A stretch of 57,814 nucleotides of DNA from Spirulinaceae cyanobacterium SM2_1_0 (GCA_012031265.1 JAAUTY010000025.1:1-57814); one strand, 5' to 3'; shown: positions 16,781 to 25,869, counted from the stretch's first letter. Translations and numbers: made by a program. Notes: generated from the letters alone by a model not told the origin.

Positions 16781-17293
16781 ATGTTCAACGACTTAACCGC
16801 ACTCTCACATACCCTGCTGACAGGGACTCTGGGATACATCACGATCGTCTTTTTGTTACGAATTTCTGGCAAGCGCACACTTTCAAAATGGAACTCGTTC
16901 GATTTTGTGGTGACTATCGCATTCGGCTCTATCCTTGCCGCTATGCTTTTGTCCAAAGATACGTCACTCCTGCAAGCTGTTTTTGGATTTGCAATTTTAG
17001 TAGCCTATCAGTTTGTGATTACCTGGACGGCTACACGTTCTTCTGTGGTTCAGTCGCTGATCAAGGCACAACCAACACTTCTTTTTCATAAAGGTGAATT
17101 TTTATCGCAATCACTTGAGAAAGAACGGGTAACTGTCGGTGAGGTCTTAGCTGCAATGCGCAGTAATGGCATTGGTGACTTGCTCCAAGTAGATGCTGTT
17201 ATCCTAGAAACTGATGGCACTTTCAGTGTGATCAAAAACTTGGAAAATAGCTCAGCTTTGAAGGATGTTAGAGGATTGCCAGGTAGCCATTAG
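16781..17293 (+). CDS. DUF421 (YetF-like) membrane protein
   Basis: The start at 16781 is set by a strong ribosome-binding site (GGAGG at 16771-16775). The 170-residue protein has three hydrophobic N-terminal segments, L-L-R-I-S-G-K-R-T-L-S-K between helices one and two, and a cytosolic C-terminal domain with the typical G-E-V-L-A-A-M-R-S-N-G-I-G-D-L and V-D-A-V-I-L-E-T-D-G-T-F-S-V-I. These are DUF421 hallmarks. Function is unknown; Bacillus YetF relatives are envelope proteins. It is AT-rich like its upstream neighbour. Confidence 0.85.
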   Translation: MFNDLTALSHTLLTGTLGYITIVFLLRISGKRTLSKWNSFDFVVTIAFGSILAAMLLSKDTSLLQAVFGFAILVAYQFVITWTATRSSVVQSLIKAQPTLLFHKGEFLSQSLEKERVTVGEVLAAMRSNGIGDLLQVDAVILETDGTFSVIKNLENSSALKDVRGLPGSH

Positions 17294-17324
17294 GGCCCTT
17301 CAGTGAAACTGGGATGCTCCCCGC

Positions 17325-17789
17325 CTAGATCTGTTCGTGGTAAGCGGTGAGCGGAACTGTCCGGTTGGTTGAGGCCGGCATAGCAGCGATCAAATCTAGC
17401 AACTCCGGATTGCGTTTCAGCATTCGCTCGATCAGCATGACGAGATCCTCACGACTGCGACCCTCCAGCAAGGTCTCCACTGGTGCAATGACCTGAAACT
17501 GTTGTGGCTCGTGCAGATAGGCGAGCAAGAGAGCGACCTGATGCTTGCAAATGCCGCCCCAATCGTAGGGACAGGTGCAGTCAAAAATCGCGATCGTCCC
17601 GTCAGCGTTGAGCGTGACGCTGGTTTTGTAGAGTTCGCTACCGTAGCACTCACCCCAGAGTTTTCCTGCCTGACGGTGCGGCTTGAGGATGCGGCCTTGG
17701 CGATAGTAGCGATCGCCCCGTTCGAGGCTCTGGGGCGTTGCCGCTTCGGCAATCATGCTGCGTTGTAGCGGGGGTGGCGAGTCAGCCAT
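17325..17789 (-). CDS. SWIM zinc-finger protein (short)
   Basis: The 154-residue product has the SWIM signature C-T-C-P-Y-D-W-G-G-I-C-K-H (C-x-C ... C-x-H) around residues 89-101. It is preceded by the common entry region SLERGDRYYRQGRI and followed by a helical tail. SWIM domains bind zinc and mediate DNA or protein contacts. Cyanobacterial SWIM proteins I know are usually longer, so this may be a shortened or stand-alone form. The 3' end lies close to the AT-rich DUF421 gene, which it faces. Confidence 0.8.
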   Translation of the reverse strand: MADSPPPLQRSMIAEAATPQSLERGDRYYRQGRILKPHRQAGKLWGECYGSELYKTSVTLNADGTIAIFDCTCPYDWGGICKHQVALLLAYLHEPQQFQVIAPVETLLEGRSREDLVMLIERMLKRNPELLDLIAAMPASTNRTVPLTAYHEQI

Positions 17790-17890
17790 CAGAAAAATCC
17801 TGCGTCATCGTCTTGACAACGCAGGATAGCAGGTATTGAACGAATGGGCTGAGGCTCGCCGCTCATCATTGCGAGCCGAGCCGCTAGCGA

Positions 17891-18679
17891 TTAGAACTGT
17901 GCTCGCCCTCTGAAAATGGTCGAGCTGTTGGGGAGGCTGGTGCTGCACTGCATCGATACAATCCGCGCGTCGAAGACTTCGATCTGACAGATGCCAGGGG
18001 CGTCATCGACCCGCAAATTGTTCGCCGAAGACGCGAAGGCCTCGACGCGACCTTCGAGCTGGAAGCTATTTGGGTTGGATCCCGTGCCCGTCAAGTCAGT
18101 AATCGTGCCCTGGTACATCACTTGGGCACCAGTTCCCGGCGGGACAGACAGGCTGGCACTGAAGTTGTCGCGGTTATAGTTCAGCGTTGCGTTCACTCCC
18201 TGATTGAGCGAGAAGACTGCACCCGACCCTGTGCCGTTGCCTTGCCAGGTGCCTTGGCTGGGAGGTGTCACACCAGTCGGCGGCTGGGTCGGCAAATTGC
18301 TGGCACAACTACCGGGAAAGACGTTGCCATTGTAGGACGCTTGAATCGTGGTACCGACTTGGACATTGCGAGGCGCGACGACTTCAGCTACATCCGAGGT
18401 TTGCTCGGGATTGTTGCCCCGGAATATCGAGCGTTCTTGGGCATCTAAGCCCACATACATCAGGGGAATCTCAACGGTGTGGCCGTTGCTGCGAAAGGTG
18501 AGTTCAATCCGCCCGAAGCCGACCTCGCCATAATGAGCCGCAAAATCGGTGTCCCCGAACATCACCCCGCGACAAACGATATCGGCTGCGCGGGCAGGGG
18601 GTGCCTGCCAAACGCTAACACCTAAAGCAGTCAGGGTCACTAGCGAACTCAGTATAGTTCTGCGACGTGGCTGCATCAT
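17891..18679 (-). CDS. Exported hypothetical protein
   Basis: The 262-residue protein begins M-M-Q-P-R-R-R-T-I-L-S-S-L-V. The signal peptide ends at A-P-P-A-R-A before A-D, and the arginine cluster leaves Tat export possible. The mature part has ~110 residues with two cysteines, a proline/threonine linker (NLPTQPPTGVTPPSQGTW) and a second domain with two cysteines near the C-terminus. No family is recognised. It lies just upstream of nothing obviously related and appears to be a single-gene unit. Confidence 0.7.
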   Translation of the reverse strand: MMQPRRRTILSSLVTLTALGVSVWQAPPARAADIVCRGVMFGDTDFAAHYGEVGFGRIELTFRSNGHTVEIPLMYVGLDAQERSIFRGNNPEQTSDVAEVVAPRNVQVGTTIQASYNGNVFPGSCASNLPTQPPTGVTPPSQGTWQGNGTGSGAVFSLNQGVNATLNYNRDNFSASLSVPPGTGAQVMYQGTITDLTGTGSNPNSFQLEGRVEAFASSANNLRVDDAPGICQIEVFDARIVSMQCSTSLPNSSTIFRGRAQF

Positions 18680-18770
18680 CGTGGTTAACCTCCAGATTCC
18701 ATCACCTCCAGTTTAAGACGCAGTAGATCCAGAACTGGTGTTGCTTGTCCGCATTATGGCGGCTGGAGTG

Positions 18771-19622
18771 CTACAGCGAACTGGAATCCAAGCTAGCGGC
18801 TTCGCCATCGGTCTGTGGCAGGTGGATGCCGCACTCCTGCTTGAGTCCCTGGAAGCGGGTGTTGCGCTCATCTTCGTCACCAGCCAGTAGGGGTCGGCTG
18901 GAGTGCCAGTCGCCGACGGTCGTGTAGCCCTGGTCGAACAGTGGATGATAGGGCAGATTGTGCTCGGTCAAATATTTATAGATGTCGCGCGCGTGCCAGG
19001 TCAGGATCGGCGAAATTTTGTAGATGCCGTCTTGCTGCCCCACCCAGTCCATCGATTTGCGGGTATCAGTCTGCCCGCGCCGCAGTCCGGCCAGCCAAGC
19101 CGTCGCGCCTAGCTCACGCAGCGCCCGTTGCATGGGTTCGACTTTCCGGATTGCATCGTAGCGATTCAGGGCCTCGATGTCATGCTGTTCCCAGAGCTTG
19201 CCGTAGAGTGCCTCCATGCGGGCTGGACTCAGCGGTGATTGATACACCTTCAGATTCAGCGACAGGCGATCGCTCAGTTTCTGCGCGAAGCGGTAGGTCT
19301 CAGGCGGCAAATAACCCGTATCAATCCAGATCACGGGAATGTCAGGAACAATCGCGGTGACCAGATGCAGCATCACTGCCGACTGAATGCCGAAGCTAGT
19401 ACTCATCACCAGCCCGCTGCCAAAGGTCGCTGCACTCCATCTGACCATCTCGGCTGGAGATTGTGTCTCTAGCTGAGCATTGACCGTGGCGAGGTCAAGA
19501 TCGGGGGGCTGGCGAACTGGGGGGCTGCTGGCTGGGCGATCGCCGTTGTAGCGAGGGGCTGCACTAGCTTGCGTGAGTTGATTTGCGGGTATCAATGATA
19601 TGGCTCCCTGCACAAAATCCAT
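18771..19622 (-). CDS. cysH: Phosphoadenylyl-sulfate reductase
   Basis: The enzyme reduces PAPS to sulfite and PAP with thioredoxin in assimilatory sulfate reduction. Visible motifs are the PP-loop [19 protein letters not shown], the D-T-G-Y-L-P-P-E-T segment, the G-L-R-R-G-Q-T substrate region and the C-terminal catalytic E-C-G-I-H. The paired cysteines of iron-sulfur APS reductases are absent at I-R-K-V-E-P, so this is the PAPS-using, cluster-free type. The ATG at 19622 is preferred to one at 19676, which reads through repeat-like DNA. A short acidic tail follows E-C-G-I-H. Confidence 0.93.
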   Translation of the reverse strand: MDFVQGAISLIPANQLTQASAAPRYNGDRPASSPPVRQPPDLDLATVNAQLETQSPAEMVRWSAATFGSGLVMSTSFGIQSAVMLHLVTAIVPDIPVIWIDTGYLPPETYRFAQKLSDRLSLNLKVYQSPLSPARMEALYGKLWEQHDIEALNRYDAIRKVEPMQRALRELGATAWLAGLRRGQTDTRKSMDWVGQQDGIYKISPILTWHARDIYKYLTEHNLPYHPLFDQGYTTVGDWHSSRPLLAGDEDERNTRFQGLKQECGIHLPQTDGEAASLDSSSL

Positions 19623-19754
19623 ACTTAGTGTACCCCGCAGACCGACCGCCACTGTTGGGTCGCCCAGTACGGGCAACCGTAATGACCGCTCGCGGCCGCG
19701 CGATCGCGGGTCTCATAGTAAATCCGGATTGTGAACCCCAAAAATTGCAACGAT

Positions 19755-20086
19755 GACTGCCCGGTCAAGAAGGATGGGTGGGCGGCAATGCCAAAGACAA
19801 CCGTTTATTCGTAGAAGCTGTGTTGTATCGATACCGAGCCGGAATACCCTGGCGAGACCTACCAGAACGATTTGGCGACTTTTGAGTCGTGCACAAACGG
19901 CACAGCCGCTGGTCGGAGAGTGGAGTCTGGCAGCGGGTCTTTGAAGCCCTGAGTGAGGATGCCGATCATGAGTACACCGAGATTGATGCCACGCTTGTGC
20001 GTGCCCATCAGCACAGTGCTGGAGCCAAAAAAATCCGCTTGGCTAGGGGAAGCAAGCGGACGGAACCGATTGGGATTTCGGAGTGA
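19755..20086 (+). pseudogene. IS5-family transposase N-terminal remnant
   Basis: The typical N-terminal sequence is readable: [10 protein letters not shown], then [24 protein letters not shown]. An in-frame TGA (19883-19885) interrupts it before HKRHSRWSESGVWQRVFEAL. After E-Y-T-E-I-D-A-T-L-V-R-A-H-Q-H, which holds the first catalytic aspartate, the frame ends at 20086. Another stop precedes the visible part. The rest of the DDE domain is missing. The fragment sits between cysH and a peptidoglycan-binding gene. Confidence 0.85.
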
Positions 20087-20103
20087 GGAAGGGCGTACAA
20101 ACG

Positions 20104-20499
20104 CTAGATCGCGGGCGTCAAATTGACGTTGTACGGATCAGTCATGCGAATCAGAGCGTCCCAGGTCGCAGTACCCGCGACCCCATCGACCGCCAGGTCA
20201 GCAAATGTTTGCAAATCGCGCACGGCGGCTTGGGTGGCGGGGTCAAAAACACCCGTGATCTCACCAGCAAGGAAATCGTGCGCTTGCAGCAACTGTTGCA
20301 GACGGCGGACAGCAGTACCGCGATCGCCCAGCCGCAGACTCGGCGTGGCGATACGGGCGCTGTTGGCGAGCAGCCCAGTAGCGGCGGTTGCTGCTGGCTG
20401 TGGATTTGCCTGGGCGGGAGGCGCGATCGCGAGGGTAACCACCAGCGTGAAGCCACTGAGGGCGAGTGGCGTACCCGAGAAGCACTGACGTTGGAGCAT
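20104..20499 (-). CDS. Exported peptidoglycan-binding domain protein
   Basis: The 131-residue protein has a signal peptide (LALSGFTLVVTLAIA, cleavage near A-Q-A-N) and one PG_binding_1 domain. The domain shows as L-R-L-G-D-R-G-T-A-V-R-R-L-Q-Q-L-L, then G-V-F-D-P-A-T-Q-A-A-V-R-D-L-Q, and V-D-G-V-A-G-T-A-T-W-D-A-L. No catalytic domain is attached. It probably binds the cell wall, either alone or as a partner of a wall hydrolase. The IS5 remnant ends 17 bp beyond its stop codon. Confidence 0.85.
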   Translation of the reverse strand: MLQRQCFSGTPLALSGFTLVVTLAIAPPAQANPQPAATAATGLLANSARIATPSLRLGDRGTAVRRLQQLLQAHDFLAGEITGVFDPATQAAVRDLQTFADLAVDGVAGTATWDALIRMTDPYNVNLTPAI

Positions 20500-20846
20500 G
20501 ATAAACCTGACCTGTTACGTTTGCACATTTCCAAAATGGCTTTTCGGGTCGGTCATCGGAAAGATCGAGTTGCGATCGGCCTGGGGATGGTATTGCCGAT
20601 CGTTCGGCAAGCGGATCTGATCTAGGGGCTGGGCGATCGCCCAGTGGTGAAACGATACTCAGGATCTGGATGGCTCGCCTTGGCACGCCTCTAGCGGTCA
20701 AAATTCTGGTCAGTTTGCGGTCACACCGCCAACATCATCAGGGCCGCTCGGACGCAAACTGATCTTGACAGCAGGCGATCGCACCGCAGTATCTGCAACA
20801 ATATGGACGCAATGCTCGCGGACGCTGCCCCCACTGCTGCCCAACC
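20500..20846. other. Divergent intergenic region
   Basis: No gene is seen in ~350 bp between the divergently oriented peptidoglycan-binding gene and the glycosyltransferase at 20847. It contains several GCGATCGC-related sites and must hold the promoters of both genes. I could not pick out convincing promoter boxes. Confidence 0.4.
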
Positions 20847-22076
20847 ATGCGAATCCTGCTGTACTCCTACAACTACTATCCCGAACCGATCGGCATCGCG
20901 CCGCTGATGACGGAACTGGCTGAGGGCCTGGTCAAGCGCGGGCATGAGGTGCGCGTCGTGACCGCGATGCCCTGGTATCCCAAGAGCCAAATCTACGACG
21001 GCTATCGCGGCGAGCTATATCGCACCGAGGAGCGTCATGGCGTCAAAATCCAGCGCTGTTATGTCCGCACCAGCCCCAAGCGCAGCTTTTTCAACCGTGC
21101 TCTGTTTGAACTCAGCTTCATGGTGCTGAGCTTTTTCCAAGCTTTGCGCGGTTGGCGGCCGCAGGTGATTATTCTCACCGTGCCGGGACTGCCGGTGGGC
21201 ATTCCGGCCTCGCTGCTCGGCTGGCTCTATCGCTGCCCGACGGTGCTCAATTTGCAGGACATTTTGCCCGATGCAGCGGTTCACGTCGGTCTGATCACCA
21301 GCCAGAAGGCCATCAAGGTTTTCGAGACTCTGGAGCGCTACAACTACCGCACCGCTACCAATATCACGGTGATCGCTGAGGGCTTCCGGGACAACTTGCT
21401 GGCGAAGGGCGTGCCGGATGAAAAAATTACGCTGATCCCTAACTGGGTGAATGTCGATTTCATCCAGCCCTTGCCGCGTGAGACCAATGAATTTCGCCGC
21501 GTGAATGGACTGGAGGGCAAGTTTATCGCCCTCTATTCGGGCAATATTGCGCTGACGCAGGGGCTGGAGACTGCCATTGATGCAGCGGTCTTGTTGCGCG
21601 ATCGCCCCAATCTCGCCGTCGTCATCGTCGGTGAGGAGCGCGCCCTCGAACGCCTGCGCGATTACTGCCGCGACAAGGGCGCGGACAATGTGGTGCTGCG
21701 CCCCTTCCAGCCGCGCGAGAAACTGCCGGATCTGCTCGCTGCCGCCGATGTCGGGTTGGTGATCCAGAAGAAGAATGTGATCGCCTTCAATATGCCGTCG
21801 AAAATTCAGGTCTTACTCGCTAGCGGGCGGGCGATCGTCGCCTCAGTTCCGGCGGGGGGGACAGCGGCGCAGGCGATCGCCGCCAGTAGTGGCGGCCTCG
21901 TGGTTCCTCCCGAAGATCCGGCAGCGCTCGCTGAGGCGATCCGCGAGCTGCACGACGATGGCGATCGCCGTCATCGCCTCGAAGCGGCCAGCCGTCAGTA
22001 CGCCTTGGACAACTACGCTTTCACCGCCGCACTTGACCGCTACGAAGCCCTCTTCGCCAAGCTCAGCAAGCGTTGA
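20847..22076 (+). CDS. WcaI-like glycosyltransferase (GT4 family)
   Basis: The 409-residue protein starts MRILLYSYNYYPEPIGIAPL, as in colanic-acid-type glycosyltransferases (WcaI family). The N-terminal Rossmann domain includes the acceptor region V-V-T-A-M-P-W-Y-P. The C-terminal domain includes I-P-N-W-V-N, L-Y-S-G-N-I-A-L-T-Q-G-L-E and V-P-P-E-D-P-A-A-L-A, the usual nucleotide-sugar site. It transfers a sugar in exopolysaccharide or surface glycan synthesis; substrate not determinable. The stop overlaps the in-frame upstream extension of the next gene but not its preferred start at 22139. Confidence 0.9.
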   Translation: MRILLYSYNYYPEPIGIAPLMTELAEGLVKRGHEVRVVTAMPWYPKSQIYDGYRGELYRTEERHGVKIQRCYVRTSPKRSFFNRALFELSFMVLSFFQALRGWRPQVIILTVPGLPVGIPASLLGWLYRCPTVLNLQDILPDAAVHVGLITSQKAIKVFETLERYNYRTATNITVIAEGFRDNLLAKGVPDEKITLIPNWVNVDFIQPLPRETNEFRRVNGLEGKFIALYSGNIALTQGLETAIDAAVLLRDRPNLAVVIVGEERALERLRDYCRDKGADNVVLRPFQPREKLPDLLAAADVGLVIQKKNVIAFNMPSKIQVLLASGRAIVASVPAGGTAAQAIAASSGGLVVPPEDPAALAEAIRELHDDGDRRHRLEAASRQYALDNYAFTAALDRYEALFAKLSKR

Positions 22077-22138
22077 ACCACGGTGATTCGCGCCTGCAAT
22101 TGCCGCCACCTGCTCATCAATCGCCAGTCAGTAACCGC

Positions 22139-22752
22139 ATGAATGCCAACGATTGCACCCAAGTCAACTTTTGGGCACAGCGCTACCAGAGCGATCAGAC
22201 GCCCTGGGACAAAGGCCGCGCCGCGCCTGCTTTTGCGCATTGGCTGGATCGGTCTGATACACCGGCTTCTGGTCGGGCGATCGCCCTCGGTTGTGGGCGC
22301 GGTCATGATGCCTTGCTCTTCGCTGAGCGGGGTTTTGAAGTAATCGGCGTGGATTTTGCGCCGGCGGCGATCGCGGCGGCAAAAGCCCAGGCGCGCACTC
22401 GGAATTTATCGGTCGATTTTCAGGAGCGCGATATTTTCGCCTTGCCCCCGAGCTGGCAGGGTCAATTCGATTACGTCCTGGAGCACACTTGTTTTTGTGC
22501 GATCAATCCGGACTGGCGCGATCGCTATGTCCAAGTCGCCCACAGCCTGCTCAAACCCGGCGGCGAACTGATCGGCATCTTCTTCACCCACAGCCGCCCG
22601 GGCGGCCGCCCTTCGGGGTGACACCGGCCGCGCTTCGCGACACCTTCGCGCCGATGTTTGCAATCATCCAGCTCGAGCCGCTGCCGCTGGAGATCGCGCT
22701 GCGACCGCAGGAGGAACATTTCGGCCGCTTCCGGCGGCCCACTCACCCGTAG
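22139..22752 (+). pseudogene. TPMT-type SAM methyltransferase with a frameshift
   Basis: From ATG 22139 the sequence reads NFWAQRYQSDQTPWDKG, the SAM motif A-L-G-C-G-R-G-H-D, V-I-G-V-D-F-A-P, and L-E-H-T-C-F-C-A-I, all typical of the thiopurine methyltransferase family. After F-F-T-H-S-R-P-G-G the frame runs into a stop at 22621. One base away the expected end continues as P-F-G-V-T-P-A-A-L-R-D-T-F to a stop at 22752, and includes E-E-H-F-G-R-F-R-R. The break falls in the GC-only run GGGCGGCCGCCC near 22605. It may be a real mutation or a sequence error. Confidence 0.82.
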
Positions 22753-22811
22753 AGTTTGTTACAATTTGTTAAGAAGATGAGTGCCCAGCCGTAACATTCT
22801 GAGGAAGAGTC

Positions 22812-23483
22812 ATGAGTCAGGTGAGTTTAGGGGAGATTGCCAGCCAACTCGACAGCGAAAATTCGCGCGATCGCATGATTGCGCTGGCGTCGCTGCGTGA
22901 AGTGCCTGCCCTCGAGGCCGTGCCCCTGATCAAGAAGGTGTTGGATGACGAGGTGCTCCAGATCCGCTCGATGGCGGTCTTTTCCCTGGGCATCAAGCAA
23001 ACCGACGAGTCCTATCCGATCCTGGTGAGGCTGCTCGAAACCGACCCCGACTACGGCATCCGCGCCGATGCGGCGGGTGCGTTGGGCTACCTCGAGGACA
23101 ACCGTGCTTTTGAACCGCTGGTGCGCGCCTTTTACGAGGACACGCAGTGGTTGGTGCGCTTCAGTGCCGCCGTGTCTCTGGGGAACTTAAAAGATATTCG
23201 CGCTCAGGAAGTGTTGCTGGCGGCGCTGGACAGCGAAGAGGTCGCGATCCAGCAAGCGGCGATCGCCGCCCTGGGAGAAATTGAGGCGGTCGAGGCAGTC
23301 AACGACATCCTCCGCTTCGCTGACTCGTCGGATTGGCTGGTGCGTCAGCGCTTGGCAGAAGCCCTAGGCCAATTGCCCTGCGACAAGAGTGTCTCGGCGC
23401 TGAAGTTTCTCGCCAAAGACAACCATCCCCACGTCAGCCAAGCGGCCGAACTGTCCTTGCAGCGCCTCGCTGAGGGATCGTAG
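22812..23483 (+). CDS. HEAT-repeat protein, NblB/bilin-lyase-like
   Basis: The 223-residue protein is almost entirely HEAT repeats (for example V-P-L-I-K-K-V-L-D-D-E-V-L-Q-I-R-S-M-A-V-F-S-L-G and A-A-I-A-A-L-G-E-I-E-A-V-E-A-V). Length and sequence match cyanobacterial proteins commonly annotated as phycobilisome-degradation protein NblB or phycocyanobilin-lyase-related HEAT protein. Such proteins bind or remove bilins from phycobiliproteins. Its position directly upstream of a CpcS-type lyase supports a phycobilisome role. I leave the symbol open because several paralogous HEAT families look alike. Confidence 0.82.
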   Translation: MSQVSLGEIASQLDSENSRDRMIALASLREVPALEAVPLIKKVLDDEVLQIRSMAVFSLGIKQTDESYPILVRLLETDPDYGIRADAAGALGYLEDNRAFEPLVRAFYEDTQWLVRFSAAVSLGNLKDIRAQEVLLAALDSEEVAIQQAAIAALGEIEAVEAVNDILRFADSSDWLVRQRLAEALGQLPCDKSVSALKFLAKDNHPHVSQAAELSLQRLAEGS

Positions 23484-23493
23484 TTCAGCCAAT

Positions 23494-23521
23494 GCGTCTG
23501 AGCGCGATCGCGCTCAGACGC
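23494..23521. terminator. 28-bp perfect palindrome centred on HIP1
   Basis: Positions 23494-23521 form a perfect palindrome (GCGTCTGAGCGCGA followed by its exact complement) with GCGATCGC at its centre. It lies between the stop of the HEAT protein and the start of the CpcS gene. As RNA it could form a hairpin that terminates or attenuates transcription between the two genes. There is no T-run, so the role is uncertain. Confidence 0.5.
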
Positions 23522-23565
23522 GCGAGGTGACGTAAAATCGTATGTCTGGGCTGTTTTACAAACCA

Positions 23566-24078
23566 ATGGACATCGAGCAATTTTTCGCGCAGAGCGAGGG
23601 CAAGTGGTTCTCGCAGCGCACCGATTACCAACTCGCGACCCAACAGGCGGACAACGGCAAGGCTGAGCTAACGGTGACCTGCCTCAGTGCGACGGAGCCA
23701 AGCGTGGTGCAGTTGGCGGAGCGGGCAGGGATCGCGGCTGATCAAGTGGGGGGCGGTCTCCAGACGAGTTGGGATACGTCGCAGGATTGGCAACAGCCGC
23801 AACAGCTTGGCTCCGCGCTGTTGGTGGTAGTGCCGACGGGCGATCGCGCCGGCACGCTCTTACGCTCAGTGGGCACTGAATTTGCCCAGGGGCACTATGC
23901 GATCAATGCCGATGCTTCTCTGACGCTGAGCGTGATCAGCGATGGCTGTCACATGGAGGAGCGCCTATGGTTTGCCAGCGAAAACCTACGCCTCCGCACC
24001 AGTACGGTCAAGCGAGGTGAGTCGTTCAAGCGGGTGGCGTTTTACTCCGAGATCCGCCGCTTACCGCCGTCGGCTTAG
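23566..24078 (+). CDS. cpcS: CpcS/CpeS-family phycobiliprotein lyase
   Basis: The ATG at 23566 gives M-D-I-E-Q-F-F-A-Q-S-E-G-K-W-F-S-Q-R-T, the standard N-terminus of CpcS/CpeS lyases; the upstream ATG at 23542 would add eight residues. The protein (170 residues) has the lipocalin-like pattern, including the C-terminal E-E-R-L-W-F-A-S-E-N-L-R-L-R-T-S and F-Y-S-E-I-R-R. These lyases attach phycocyanobilin to phycocyanin or allophycocyanin beta-subunits. It follows the HEAT/NblB-like gene in the same direction, 82 bp downstream. Confidence 0.88.
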   Translation: MDIEQFFAQSEGKWFSQRTDYQLATQQADNGKAELTVTCLSATEPSVVQLAERAGIAADQVGGGLQTSWDTSQDWQQPQQLGSALLVVVPTGDRAGTLLRSVGTEFAQGHYAINADASLTLSVISDGCHMEERLWFASENLRLRTSTVKRGESFKRVAFYSEIRRLPPSA

Positions 24079-24087
24079 GCGATCGCC

Positions 24088-24600
24088 CTACAAACCATTG
24101 AACTGCACCGTCACTTGGGGCGTATCGCCCACTTGCAGGGCGTCGATCGCGCCATTCGTCCCCACGAGATAGCGATACTGACGGGTGCGCTCGTCGCGTA
24201 GGAAATTGCAGGTAGGTTGGCCGAGTGAGGCTTGGATCTCGATCAGGTCGGTGAATTGTTTGCCGTTGGCGATCGCCTGCTGCAATGCTTGGGCGCGCTG
24301 TGGTGGCAGTGGCATAACTTCTGTTGACCATGAACCCGCTGGACAGATCGCCAGCCGCGTGTCGGGAGTATCGGGGGAGGCAGCCCGCAACTGACCGCCG
24401 CTGGCGAGCGGTGGAGGGCTTGGGGTGGGGCTTGGGGTGGTTGGAGCGGTCGTTGCTGTCTCCGACTCTGCGGCACCAAAAGTCAGAAATGGTGAGAGGT
24501 CAAAGGCACGCTCCGAGCCGCTGAGGGACGCGCCGACAATCCCAGCGACGACAATCAAAACGGCAACGCCGATTGTCCCCTTGAAAAATTCATCCATCAT
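24088..24600 (-). CDS. Membrane-anchored hypothetical protein
   Basis: The 170-residue protein starts M-M-D-E-F-F-K-G-T-I-G-V-A-V-L-I-V-V-A-G-I-V-G with one N-terminal membrane helix. A low-complexity T/P/S linker (about residues 48-66) follows, then a ~90-residue domain with two cysteines (LAICPAGSW and PTCNFLRDE) that ends Q-V-T-V-Q-F-N-G-L. Family not recognised. It is convergent with cpcS, with only 9 bp between the stops. Confidence 0.65.
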   Translation of the reverse strand: MMDEFFKGTIGVAVLIVVAGIVGASLSGSERAFDLSPFLTFGAAESETATTAPTTPSPTPSPPPLASGGQLRAASPDTPDTRLAICPAGSWSTEVMPLPPQRAQALQQAIANGKQFTDLIEIQASLGQPTCNFLRDERTRQYRYLVGTNGAIDALQVGDTPQVTVQFNGL

Positions 24601-24770
24601 GCTGACCTCTCGTGCCTAGTCCTTTGTATAATCAGTATCTTAGTACAAAAATACTAAATTACCTGCGAGAATTATCGCCGTAGGATAGGGACAACGAGCA
24701 TAGCTGACGAGAAATTTCAGCGGCGCTGCGTGATACTTCCTAATCTGAGGCGCGATCGCCCTAAAAAATC

Positions 24771-25292
24771 ATGAGCTTATTCAACACCATCCTGAGCGCA
24801 ATCGATAATCCCAGTCAGGCAGCCAGCCCCAACCAGTTGAGCGCGATTCTTGGCACCGTACAACAGTTGAGTCAGAGCAATCAAGCCAACCCAGAAACCC
24901 TACAAACAGCGATGGGGATCATCGGCCGATACACCCGCTCGAGCCTACGCGACAAACGGGCGGCTGATGGCGAGGCGGCGGTCGCGAACTTAGTGGATCG
25001 CTACAGTGGTACGAGCGCCAGCCGCGAAGTCGTGAACTTGCTCTTCAACACATCGCAGGTGCAAGCGATGACCACGGAAGTGGCGGAGCGGACGGGCATT
25101 CCGGCGACCACCCTACAAAACTTGCTGCCGAGCTTGGTGCCGCTGGTGCTGCAATTCCTGCAAACGGGTCAGGAGACGGGCGGAGCCGCGAGCCGCAACT
25201 CTGTCCTCAGCGCCTTTCTGGACGCCGATGGCGATGGTGATGTCGATATTCACGACGCCATGCAACAGGCTGGTCGCTATCTCCAGTCCTAG
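24771..25292 (+). CDS. DUF937-like protein with a C-terminal EF-hand-like loop
   Basis: The 173-residue helical protein ends in D-A-D-G-D-G-D-V-D-I-H-D-A-M, an EF-hand or dockerin-type calcium loop. The body has a repetitive helical pattern of the DUF937 type (S-L-F-N-T-I-L-S-A-I ... T-L-Q-N-L-L-P-S-L-V-P-L-V-L-Q-F-L). DUF937 proteins are of unknown function. No signal peptide is seen. It is a monocistronic unit preceded by a HIP1 site at -20. Confidence 0.65.
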   Translation: MSLFNTILSAIDNPSQAASPNQLSAILGTVQQLSQSNQANPETLQTAMGIIGRYTRSSLRDKRAADGEAAVANLVDRYSGTSASREVVNLLFNTSQVQAMTTEVAERTGIPATTLQNLLPSLVPLVLQFLQTGQETGGAASRNSVLSAFLDADGDGDVDIHDAMQQAGRYLQS

Positions 25293-25461
25293 CCAGTTAG
25301 ACACCGCGCTTCTAAATTTGCTTGGAAGCGGGGTAGATGTGCAGGCGAAGCCGCAGGCCAGTTCCCGGTTGCCTTGAGGCATGACTCGCCCATCGCCGCA
25401 GATAACCCCAGCGCTGATAGCCTGGCACGATACAAGCTACGGTTCGCCCGCACGGTGTGCC

Positions 25462-25869
25462 ATGAACGACCAACAATTTCAAGAATTGCTGCAAGCGCTG
25501 CGCTACGGCTATGCCCAGCGCCAGCGGATGATCGAACTACTGGAGACGATCAACGCCAAGCTTGATCTCAACGCCGCTGCACCCAACTTTGAACGCCAGC
25601 TCAGTGATTTTGGTGACTTTGACTGGGCGAGTATCCAGGCGCGGGTGATTGAACGCGATCGCTACGGCCCGACCCTCGTTGAATGGCGCGGTCGTCAATA
25701 CAAACGGCGATCGCCCGATAACAAATTTGGTGCCGCCATCTGGTTTTCCCGCGCCATCGGCAAGGAAGGCGACAGGGTCAAATACGAGCGGCTGATTACC
25801 TTTCGGTCGTCCGACAGCGATGAAGTCGAGCCGATCTCGCGCCAAGCCGAGCGCTGGCTGGAGTCGTGA
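25462..25869 (+). CDS. Conserved-looking cyanobacterial hypothetical protein
   Basis: From the ATG at 25462 the product (135 residues) begins with an amphipathic helix M-N-D-Q-Q-F-Q-E-L-L-Q-A-L-R-Y-G-Y-A-Q-R-Q. It then continues with a beta-rich part: F-G-D-F-D-W-A-S-I, V-E-W-R-G-R-Q-Y-K-R-R-S-P and I-W-F-S-R-A-I-G-K. The pattern resembles small cyanobacterial proteins I have seen but cannot assign. In-frame upstream starts add residues with poor composition. It ends 110 bp before the next gene. Confidence 0.6.
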   Translation: MNDQQFQELLQALRYGYAQRQRMIELLETINAKLDLNAAAPNFERQLSDFGDFDWASIQARVIERDRYGPTLVEWRGRQYKRRSPDNKFGAAIWFSRAIGKEGDRVKYERLITFRSSDSDEVEPISRQAERWLES

